Shown piece after piece: positions 1-5,841 of a DNA stretch of 5,952 bases. Position numbers and translations under genes: made by a program. The stretch spans positions 1 through 5,952 of the forward strand of contig DEKL01000064.1 of NCBI GenBank assembly GCA_002353835.1. The letters run 5' to 3'. Numbering within the stretch: the stretch's first letter is position 1; every line of letters begins with the position of its first letter. Origin of the DNA: Alphaproteobacteria bacterium UBA2723. GTDB lineage: Bacteria > Pseudomonadota > Alphaproteobacteria > RF32 > CAG-239. The notes under the pieces are model-generated. The model was not told the DNA's origin and made no database searches. It saw only the letters and a program-made list of their open reading frames with translations.

Positions 1-78
1 AGCAGTATTCATACGACCTTCTAAAGCATCAATATCGCTTTCAGCAGTATCCATACGACCTTCTAAAGCATCAATATC
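1..78 (-). repeat. 42-bp tandem repeat in the adhesin stalk
   Basis: Positions 1-36 and 43-78 are identical except for one base (T at 9 versus C at 51), giving a period of 42 bp or 14 residues. The encoded unit is ESDIDALEGRMDTA, with the second copy ending NTA. I, L, M and A fall at a, d, a and d positions of two heptads, as expected for a trimeric coiled-coil stalk. The array is cut by the window edge, so its copy number is unknown. Confidence 0.85.
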
Positions 79-1407
79 AGAAGCATTCTGAGCAATATTT
101 CCTGCATTAGTAGTAATGGATTGTGTGTTTGTTGCAACTGCACCGTTAGCTAATGCATCAGTATAAGCTTTAGCATTTTGTTGAGCAATACTAGCAGCAC
201 CTTTAGCCTCGTATGTATTAGCTAAATCCAAAGCATCAATTTTATTGTCAATAGTGTCATTTAATTGTTTAACATTAACAGCGTCATTATCTGCTGTACC
301 GGCAGCAACGTTTACGACACGACGTTGTTGAGTGCTGCTACCAACAGAAACTGTGTTAGCTTCACTTGCAACAGAACCTGTACCGATAGCAACAGCATGA
401 ACAGCTGTAGCACTGGCATTTACACCTAAAGCCATAGAGCTTTCCTCAGAAGCATTTGCACCATGCCCCATAGCCGTAGCCGTCTTTGCAGCGTTGGTCG
501 CTGTACCGATAGCAATACCACTTTCACCTGTTGCCTTAGCGGTATGACCTAAAGCAACACCGGTTGTTGCTGCTTCTGTTGATGTACCGATAGAAATTGC
601 ACTTTCACCTTTTGCATCTGCGGATTGACCTAAAGCAACAGAGGTTGCACCTTCTGCCTTAGATTCATTACCTAAAGCAATACCGTTTGCCCCTGAAACA
701 TTTGAATTTGTACCCAATGCGACACCGCCATCAGCACTAACGTCTGACATACCACCGATGGCAATGCCATAGTCGTTATGAGCATCAGCAGAATTACCAA
801 CTGCAATACTGCGCAAGCCGGATGCACCTGCATAATCACCGAAAGCGGCGCCATCTACCCCGCTGGCTGTTGCATGTAAACCGACGGCAATAGAGTCTGC
901 ACCGGTTGCGCTTGCGCTATCATCATCAGTATATGTGCTGTTGACACTTACATATTTAAGGTCAGAACCAGCCATTGCATCTGCAATTGATTTTGCAACA
1001 GAACCGGTTGTTGAAGCATCACCATTCAAAATATCAATAGCATCTTTGTTATTATTAGCGAGAGTGTTTGTTGCTGCCAAACCTGTTGTCGTATTATTTA
1101 CGGCAGCGATAACAGCGTCAGTATTTGCTGCAGCATCACCCATAACACCTAATATCTGGTCAACACCCCAACCGGTAACCTGACCATTATTACGATCCCA
1201 TGCACCACCTGTAGAAGTAGCTAAATTATCCATAAAAGTATCGGTATCTTCTATGGCTTTTGCCCAAGTACCTGCATCAGCAGCATTTGCCGGTGTGGCG
1301 GCGACAGCACCAAGTGCAAAGAGTCCGAGGTTAATCAAAAGGCACTTTCTCAAAACACTTCTGTAACGTGCGTTCAAAAGTCCTAATGCGGATTTTGTGT
1401 ATTTCAT
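1..1407 (-). CDS. Trimeric autotransporter adhesin, YadA-like (3'-truncated by window edge)
   Basis: Reading the minus strand from the ATG at 1407 gives 469 codons without a stop, running off the left edge. Residues 1-42 are an extended signal peptide: a basic N-terminal half, the hydrophobic core LLINLGLFALGAVAA, then PANA before ADAG. Residues 43-169 are an Ala/Asn/Thr/Asp-rich passenger region; ILNGDASTTGSVAKSIADA (about 137-146) resembles short trimeric coiled-coil segments in fibrous adhesins. Residues 172-356 contain about 14 copies of an [S/G]-[I/V]-A-[I/V/L]-G motif every 13-15 residues, the YadA head beta-roll. Residues 357-383 form the neck (VVNVAAGTADNDAVNVKQLN), followed by a coiled-coil stalk. 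The beta-barrel anchor expected in this family lies outside the window. GGGAG sits 8 bases before the ATG and supports the start. The likely role is attachment to host or other surfaces from the outer membrane, as a homotrimer; the ligand cannot be inferred. The family call is firm. Confidence 0.93.
   Translation of the reverse strand, partial: MKYTKSALGLLNARYRSVLRKCLLINLGLFALGAVAATPANAADAGTWAKAIEDTDTFMDNLATSTGGAWDRNNGQVTGWGVDQILGVMGDAAANTDAVIAAVNNTTTGLAATNTLANNNKDAIDILNGDASTTGSVAKSIADAMAGSDLKYVSVNSTYTDDDSASATGADSIAVGLHATASGVDGAAFGDYAGASGLRSIAVGNSADAHNDYGIAIGGMSDVSADGGVALGTNSNVSGANGIALGNESKAEGATSVALGQSADAKGESAISIGTSTEAATTGVALGHTAKATGESGIAIGTATNAAKTATAMGHGANASEESSMALGVNASATAVHAVAIGTGSVASEANTVSVGSSTQQRRVVNVAAGTADNDAVNVKQLNDTIDNKIDALDLANTYEAKGAASIAQQNAKAYTDALANGAVATNTQSITTNAGNIAQNASDIDALEGRMDTAESDIDALEGRMNTA
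340..894 (-). repeat. YadA-like head repeats (degenerate, 13-15 residues each)
   Basis: Codons 172-356 encode about 14 successive short repeats, each with a core such as SIAVG, GIAIG, GVALG, GIALG, SVALG, AISIG, SMALG or TVSVG, separated by small residues (A, S, G, T, N). In YadA-family proteins each repeat is one turn of a left-handed parallel beta-roll in the trimeric head. The repeats have diverged at the DNA level. The final TVSVG leads straight into the neck motif. Confidence 0.9.
1282..1407 (-). other. Extended signal peptide of the adhesin (residues 1-42)
   Basis: The first 42 residues have a long N-region with several basic residues (K3, K5, R14, R16, R20, K21) before the hydrophobic stretch, ending in TPANA with cleavage predicted after A42 (or A43). 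This is longer than a standard Sec signal of 20-25 residues. It recalls the extended signal peptides common in large autotransporters, although the classic ESPR consensus is not obvious. Inferred role: Sec export to the periplasm with slowed inner-membrane release. Confidence 0.75.
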
Positions 1408-1474
1408 GAAATATTCTCCCAAAAAAATTTTTAATGTAGGAATAATTCGCTAGCAAACATTCATCAGCTAAAAA

Positions 1475-1515
1475 ATTATATGTCTGAATTCTATTAAATA
1501 AATTGGCTTATGCAA
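1475..1515 (-). promoter_or_regulatory. Candidate promoter for the adhesin gene
   Basis: On the minus strand a perfect TATAAT lies at 1480-1475, with only a weak -35 (TTTATT, 16-base spacer). An overlapping alternative is TTGCAT (1515-1510), 16 bases, TAGAAT (1493-1488). Either would give a leader of roughly 60-80 bases before the ATG at 1407. In such AT-rich DNA chance matches are common, so the exact element is uncertain. Confidence 0.35.
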
Positions 1516-1639
1516 TAATCTTTACGATTTATTAACAATTTTTTAATCAAAAATTAACTTTTTAAAGAAAAGCCTTATTTTCAGTTTGTGCATAAAATTT
1601 GAAAACAGGAATAAACCTTTGGAAATATTTTAAAATTAA

Positions 1640-1665
1640 TTGAATATTAAATTTAATGCTATACA
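1640..1665 (+). promoter_or_regulatory. Candidate promoter for the hydrogenase operon
   Basis: TTGAAT at 1640-1645 and an extended -10, TG-C-TATACA, at 1657-1665 lie about 45 bases upstream of the first operon ATG. The 14-base spacer is short, so the extended -10 is the stronger part of the call. A perfect 12-bp palindrome (ATTAAATTTAAT, 1646-1657) fills the spacer and could be an operator or simply AT-rich chance. Confidence 0.35.
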
Positions 1666-1708
1666 TTACTTAACAGTATTTTAAATTACAACAATTTAGG
1701 AGATAAAA

Positions 1709-2188
1709 ATGGATAAAGAGCCTTGTCTTGGATGTCGTATCGGCGACAAATGGCGTAAAAAACGTGGTTCTCTTATCATGGCCTTGCATGAAATTCAGGG
1801 TGCAAAAGGCTATGTGGACTGGGAAGATGCAATGAGCTTGGCGGAAACAATGGACGTTCCTCTTGCTCGTATCTATGAAGTTTTGACCTTTTATAACTTT
1901 TTCAAACTCGTAGCCCCCGGTAAAGCGGTTATTTCCGTTTGCACCGGTACTGCCTGCTTCTTAAAAGGTAATGACAAGGTTTTGGAAAAATTCAAATCCG
2001 AGTTAGGAATTAAGGAAGGTGAAAGCACACCGGATGGTCTTTTCCACTTACAAGTTGTACGTTGTGTCGGTTGTTGCGGTTTGGCGCCGGTTTGTGTTGT
2101 AAACGGTAAAACATACGGCCGGATGACCCCGGAACAAGTGCCGGAAATCTTAAACGAATGGCGCGAAACCTTTAAAGAGGAGGCTTAA
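1709..2188 (+). CDS. hydC: NuoE-like [2Fe-2S] subunit of trimeric [FeFe] hydrogenase (HydC/HndA type)
   Basis: A 159-residue thioredoxin-like ferredoxin of the NuoE family, the small electron-transfer subunit of the NAD(P)-linked hydrogenase complex in the cytoplasm. The four [2Fe-2S] ligands are clear: C78, C83, C119 and C123, with spacing C-x4-C-x35-C-x3-C (CTGTAC and CVGCC). The upstream helical region (SLIMALHEIQ, 21-30; RIYEVLTFYNFF, 54-65) is the usual NuoE N-terminal helical domain. The start is set by AGGAG six bases before the ATG at 1709. The first 10 residues contain an extra cysteine pair, C6-L-G-C9, that is not part of the family core; C122 and C129 are further non-ligand cysteines. 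It is the first gene of the operon, 3 bases before the NuoF-like gene, in the C-B-A order known from Thermotoga. The family is certain; the subunit name follows from context. Confidence 0.93.
   Translation: MDKEPCLGCRIGDKWRKKRGSLIMALHEIQGAKGYVDWEDAMSLAETMDVPLARIYEVLTFYNFFKLVAPGKAVISVCTGTACFLKGNDKVLEKFKSELGIKEGESTPDGLFHLQVVRCVGCCGLAPVCVVNGKTYGRMTPEQVPEILNEWRETFKEEA
2178..2183 (+). promoter_or_regulatory. Ribosome binding site that fixes the hydB start
   Basis: AGGAGG lies inside the last codons of the upstream gene, 8 bases before the ATG at 2192. A second in-frame ATG at 2201 would be 17 bases away, which is too far, so translation should start at 2192. Its position inside the preceding gene suggests coupled translation. 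Confidence 0.8.
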
Positions 2189-2191
2189 GAT

Positions 2192-3871
2192 ATGGTTGAT
2201 ATGGCTGAAATTTATAAAAGATTTGATATCCATGAAATCGCAAAAAAGAAACTTGCCGAAATAGAAAAATATAAATGCAGTATTTATTGTTGCCATTCAA
2301 CCGGTTGCAAATCTTCCGGCAGTGATGATTTAATTGCACTTATTAAAGAGATTCTTGAAGAACATAAATTAACGGATGACGTTCGCGTTGTATCTACCGG
2401 TTGTATGGGGCTTTGCGCACAAGGTCCGCTCATCAGAGTAGAAATCAACGGTAAAAAAGATGTTTTATTTAAGCGCCTTGATGCAGATGCAACCCGTGCC
2501 GTTATGGAAAAATGTGTTATTCCGGCATTGAAAGGCAAAGGGGAAATTGTGGTTGCTGATGAGCTTCAATCACACGTTTTATCTCTTGAATTGCCGTTCT
2601 TTAAGAAACAGGAAAAAGTTGTTTTAAAAAATGCCGGTCGCATTGATCCGGAAGATATTACGGAGTATATGGCAAGAGGCGGTTACCTCGCTTTGGAAAA
2701 AGCCTTAAAGACCATGACACCGCAAGAAGTTGTGGAAGAAATCAAAAAATCCGGCCTACGCGGTCGTGGTGGCGGCGGATTCTCTACCGGTATGAAATGG
2801 GAATTAGCCGCTAAGGTGCCGACCGTTGATGAAAAATTCATTATTTGTAACGGTGACGAAGGTGACCCAGGGGCATATATGGACCGTTCCATCTTGGAAG
2901 GTGACCCGCACGCCGTCATAGAAGGTATGATGATAGCCGCTTACGCCATTGGCGCTACATCAGGTTGGTTCTATGTCAGAGCCGAGTACCCGTTAGCGGT
3001 TGAACGTTTACAAAAAGCTATCCAAGCTTGTAAAAAGAATATGTTGCTCGGTAATAACATCATGGGTACCGGATTCTCCTTTAATGTAGATATTCGTTTA
3101 GGTGCCGGTGCATTTGTTTGCGGCGAGGAAACAGCGCTTATTCACTCTATTGAGGGTGCCAGAGGTACACCGCGTCCGAGACCGCCATACCCGACTAACA
3201 AGGGTTTGTGGGACAAGCCGTCTTGCGTTAACAATGTAGAAACATTGGCAAACGTTTCCAAAATTTTGCTTAAAGGGGCAGACTGGTTCTCCTCTTTTGG
3301 TACTCAAACATCTAAAGGTACCAAGGTATTTGCCTTAACCGGTCAGGTTGAGCATTCCGGCTTGATTGAAGTGCCGATGGGCACCACCATTAACGAAATT
3401 GTTAATGAAATCGGTGGTGGCGTTCCAAAGGGCAAGACCTTAAAAGCTATTCAAACCGGTGGTCCTTCCGGAGGTGTTATTCCGGCAAAATATATGGATA
3501 TGCCGGTATGCTATGAAGAGTTGAAAAAACTCGGCTCTATTATGGGTTCCGGCGGTATGATTGTAATTGACGATTCGTCTGATATGGTTGCCTTGGCAAA
3601 ATTTTATCTTGACTTTACGGTTGATGAATCTTGCGGTAAATGCGCACCATGTCGTATCGGCGGTAAGCAAATGTTACTGTTGTTAGATAAAATCAATCGT
3701 GGTCGCGGCCGTAAGAAAGATTTGGAATTATTAAAGAAAATCGCTTTTGCTATGCAGAAAGCTTCGCTTTGCGGTTTAGGTCAAACAGCACCAAATCCGG
3801 TATTATCAACACTTCGTTTTTATGAAGAAGAATACACAAACAAATTGCTTGACGGTAAAGATAAGGAGTAA
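2192..3871 (+). CDS. hydB: NuoF-like FMN/NAD(P)-binding subunit of [FeFe] hydrogenase (HydB/HndC type, no C-terminal ferredoxin)
   Basis: A 559-residue flavoprotein that should exchange electrons between NAD(P)(H) and the complex's Fe-S chain. Residues 1-120 form a thioredoxin-like [2Fe-2S] domain with ligands C34, C39, C71 and C75 (CHSTGC, CMGLC). Residues about 140-470 are the NuoF core: the glycine-rich nucleotide/FMN loop GLRGRGGGGFSTGMKW (188-203), CNGDEGDPGAYMDR (219-232), and GAGAFVCGEETALIHSIEG (304-322). The [4Fe-4S] site is C481, C484, C487 and C527 (SCGKCAPC and SLCGLG). The protein ends 32 residues after C527, whereas Thermotoga HydB and Desulfovibrio HndC continue into a 2[4Fe-4S] ferredoxin domain. 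Only 5 bases separate the stop from the next ATG, so the domain is not simply split off by a nearby frameshift. Use of NAD versus NADP cannot be read from the sequence. It is the middle gene of the operon. Confidence 0.94.
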   Translation: MVDMAEIYKRFDIHEIAKKKLAEIEKYKCSIYCCHSTGCKSSGSDDLIALIKEILEEHKLTDDVRVVSTGCMGLCAQGPLIRVEINGKKDVLFKRLDADATRAVMEKCVIPALKGKGEIVVADELQSHVLSLELPFFKKQEKVVLKNAGRIDPEDITEYMARGGYLALEKALKTMTPQEVVEEIKKSGLRGRGGGGFSTGMKWELAAKVPTVDEKFIICNGDEGDPGAYMDRSILEGDPHAVIEGMMIAAYAIGATSGWFYVRAEYPLAVERLQKAIQACKKNMLLGNNIMGTGFSFNVDIRLGAGAFVCGEETALIHSIEGARGTPRPRPPYPTNKGLWDKPSCVNNVETLANVSKILLKGADWFSSFGTQTSKGTKVFALTGQVEHSGLIEVPMGTTINEIVNEIGGGVPKGKTLKAIQTGGPSGGVIPAKYMDMPVCYEELKKLGSIMGSGGMIVIDDSSDMVALAKFYLDFTVDESCGKCAPCRIGGKQMLLLLDKINRGRGRKKDLELLKKIAFAMQKASLCGLGQTAPNPVLSTLRFYEEEYTNKLLDGKDKE

Positions 3872-3876
3872 TTGCA

Positions 3877-5649
3877 ATGGTAAAATTAAAAATTGATAAT
3901 ATAGAAGTTGAAGTAGATGCCGGCACAAGCATTTTAGATGCTGCAAGAAAAGTTGAGATTAACATTCCGACCTTGTGTAAACATCCAGATGTTGACCCGA
4001 GTGCAGGTTGCGGTATGTGTATTGTTAAAGTCGGCGGACGTATTATGCGTTCCTGTTGCACGCCGGTTGCGGAAGGCATGGAAGTTATAACCAATGATGC
4101 CGAATTAACCGAAATCAGAAAGACGGTCTTAAAGCTCATTTTGAGTAACCACCCGAATGATTGCTTGAATTGTTCCAGAAGCGGACAATGCGAATTACAG
4201 GAAATAACTTCCGAAATGGGTATAGACCAAAACGAGATAGTGAAACTCGTTCCGCAAGAGCCGAAAGATGATACAACGTGTTCTATTGTTTTGGATCCGG
4301 CAAAATGTATTGTTTGCGGCAGATGCGTCAACATTTGTCAAAACGTTCAGAAAGTTTGGGCATTAAGTTATCTGCACCGTGGTTTTGTCACCAAAATAAC
4401 CGGTGCTAATGATACTAAATTAGGGGATTCGCCGTGTATTAAATGCGGACAATGTGCAGCACACTGTCCGACCGGTGCAATTACCGATTATGATAATACA
4501 GCTAAAGTCAAAGCCTTATTAAATGATAAAGAAAACATAACAGTTGTGCAAATTGCCCCGGCTGTACGTGTTGCCTTAGGCGAAGAGTTCGGTTTTGATT
4601 TCGGAACTAATTTGACCGGAAAAATTTATGCGGCTTTACGTCGTTTAGGCTTTGCCAAAGTGTTTGACACCAATTTCGGTGCTGATTTGACAATTATTGA
4701 AGAAGCCAGCGAATTTGTTGCAAGATTTACCAAAAATGATCATATTCCGATGTTTACATCATGCTGTCCGGCATGGGTGGATTATTTGGAAAAGTATTAT
4801 CCCGAAAATATAGAGAATTTATCTTCATGTAAATCTCCGCACCAGATGTTAGGTGCTATTGCCAAGACATACTGGGCAGAGAAGGCCGGTGTTGATGCTT
4901 CTAAGGTTAAAGTTGTTTCGGTTATGCCGTGTACGGCTAAAAAGTGGGAGAACGTTCGTGATGAAACCATGAATTCTTCCGGCTATAAAGATGTTGATGA
5001 AGTTATTACCACTCGCGAGCTTGCCAAAATGATTAAGGCTGCCGGTATTAACTTCAAAAACTTAAAAGAAGAGGAAGCAGACAGCCCGTTAGGTGAATAC
5101 TCCGGTGCGGCAACCATCTTTGGTGTAACCGGCGGTGTGATGACGGCAGCTTTAAGAACGGCCTATTTCTACATTACCGGCAAAGAACTGAAAACTTTGA
5201 ACTTCCAAGAAATTGAAGGTTTAGATAAAGTAAAAGTTGCCGAAATAGATATTAAAGGTACGAAAGTACGCATTGCCGTGGTTAACGGTATCGGCAACGT
5301 GGCTCCGGTAATGGAAGCTATTAACAAAGCCAAAGCTGAAGGTACGGAATTACCGTATCACTTTGTGGAAGTCATGGCATGTCCGGGCGGATGTATAGCC
5401 GGTGGCGGTCAGCCTCGCGTTATGGGGGCAACCTTTGATAAGCCGTGGGGTATTAATGACGAAATTCGTAAACTCCGCTCTAAAGGGTTAAATACGGAAG
5501 ATGAAGATGCCAAGAACCGTTTATCTCACAAAAATAAATCCATTCAGAAGTTGTATAAGGATTATTTGGGTGAAGCCGGCGGTAAAAAGGCGCACCATCT
5601 GTTGCATACCAAATATCAGCAACGCGCCCTGTATAAAAAGGAAGCATAG
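3877..5649 (+). CDS. hydA: [FeFe] hydrogenase catalytic subunit (HydA/HndD type, M3 architecture)
   Basis: A 590-residue enzyme for reversible proton reduction to H2, cytoplasmic (no signal peptide). Domains in order: [2Fe-2S] with C34, C45, C48, C60; NuoG-type His/Cys [4Fe-4S] with H92, C96, C99, C105; two ferredoxin-type [4Fe-4S] sites, C144/C147/C150/C154 and C187/C190/C193/C197; then the H-cluster domain. Its signatures are intact: L1 TSCCPAW (294-300), L2 MPCTAKKWE (350-358), L3 EVMACPGGCIAGGGQP (498-513). By alignment to Clostridium CpI, C297, C352, C502 and C506 hold the H-cluster, and E276, E279, C296 and S316 match its proton path. The C-terminal small-subunit-like segment (about 525-580: NRLSHKN, KAHHLLHTKY) is fused. 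There is no C-terminal [2Fe-2S] domain as in Thermotoga HydA; length matches Desulfovibrio HndD. AAGGAG 8 bases before the ATG supports the start. Last gene of the operon; the active site needs HydEFG, not present here. Confidence 0.96.
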   Translation: MVKLKIDNIEVEVDAGTSILDAARKVEINIPTLCKHPDVDPSAGCGMCIVKVGGRIMRSCCTPVAEGMEVITNDAELTEIRKTVLKLILSNHPNDCLNCSRSGQCELQEITSEMGIDQNEIVKLVPQEPKDDTTCSIVLDPAKCIVCGRCVNICQNVQKVWALSYLHRGFVTKITGANDTKLGDSPCIKCGQCAAHCPTGAITDYDNTAKVKALLNDKENITVVQIAPAVRVALGEEFGFDFGTNLTGKIYAALRRLGFAKVFDTNFGADLTIIEEASEFVARFTKNDHIPMFTSCCPAWVDYLEKYYPENIENLSSCKSPHQMLGAIAKTYWAEKAGVDASKVKVVSVMPCTAKKWENVRDETMNSSGYKDVDEVITTRELAKMIKAAGINFKNLKEEEADSPLGEYSGAATIFGVTGGVMTAALRTAYFYITGKELKTLNFQEIEGLDKVKVAEIDIKGTKVRIAVVNGIGNVAPVMEAINKAKAEGTELPYHFVEVMACPGGCIAGGGQPRVMGATFDKPWGINDEIRKLRSKGLNTEDEDAKNRLSHKNKSIQKLYKDYLGEAGGKKAHHLLHTKYQQRALYKKEA

Positions 5650-5665
5650 TAGAGCTGATAAAACC

Positions 5666-5704
5666 AAAAAAAACGACACTCCCAAGCGGGGTGTCGTTTT
5701 TTTT
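5666..5704 (+). terminator. Rho-independent terminator after the hydrogenase operon
   Basis: Eight A, then CGACAC, a bulged T, CCC, the loop AAGC, GGG, GTGTCG and eight T. The stem is 9 GC-rich pairs around one bulge, extended by up to 8 A-T pairs. It begins 17 bases after the hydA stop. Because an A-run precedes the stem, it would also stop transcription coming from the right on the minus strand. Confidence 0.92.
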
Positions 5705-5780
5705 AAGAGAAAGCGACAAGCTGAATATTTTTCCTTACTAAAAACACCGCGAAAATCACCAAAATTCAACAAAATTGTTG

Positions 5781-5809
5781 TTGACTCCTGATTACATCAA
5801 AACTAAACT
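5781..5809 (+). promoter_or_regulatory. Candidate promoter for the lipoprotein gene
   Basis: TTGACT (5781-5786), a 17-base spacer and TAAACT (5804-5809) match the sigma-70 consensus at 5 and 4 of 6 positions. They lie between the operon terminator and the lipoprotein ATG, giving a leader of about 25 bases. A TATATT at 5815-5820 is an alternative -10, but its -35 would be weak. Confidence 0.45.
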
Positions 5810-5841
5810 TCGTATATATTTTAATACAAGGGAGATTTAAA

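Larger units (their letters stand above)
1408..1708. other. AT-rich divergent intergenic region
   Basis: These 301 bases separate the divergent adhesin and hydrogenase operon starts. They are strongly AT-rich and hold no credible gene: all frames are closed quickly or lack a ribosome binding site. They contain the adhesin ribosome binding site near the left end (CTCCC at 1416-1420 on the plus strand), promoter-like elements for both directions, a 12-bp palindrome at 1646-1657, and AGGAG at 1698-1702 for the first hydrogenase gene. I see no small RNA, riboswitch or clear full operator for a known redox regulator. Confidence 0.7.

Noticed and set aside
1..78. CRISPR array from the short direct repeats
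   Set aside because: The repeats are in-frame coding units with a fixed 42-bp period and only 6 bases between the near-identical parts, not repeat-spacer architecture.
672..1183. Small open frames at 672-854 (minus) and 935-1183 (plus) inside the adhesin region
   Set aside because: They are out-of-frame or antisense to the 469-codon adhesin frame, have low-complexity composition and no convincing ribosome binding site.
1521..1538. Possible Rex (NADH-sensing repressor) operator near TTAACAA
   Set aside because: Only the right half-site fits; the left half of the 18-bp palindrome does not, and it is far upstream of the candidate hydrogenase promoter.
3750..4334. 194-residue minus-strand open frame across the hydB/hydA junction
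   Set aside because: It is antisense to two well-supported hydrogenase genes with intact motifs and matches no known family; its length reflects codon usage on the coding strand.
1709..5649. Respiratory complex I (NuoEFG) rather than hydrogenase
   Set aside because: The third gene has the full H-cluster signatures TSCCPAW, MPCTAKKWE and the L3 motif, which NuoG lacks, and no membrane subunits follow.
5501..5791. 96-residue plus-strand frame overlapping the end of hydA and the terminator
   Set aside because: It overlaps the conserved C-terminus of HydA in another frame and reads through the terminator hairpin; no ribosome binding site or recognisable protein features.
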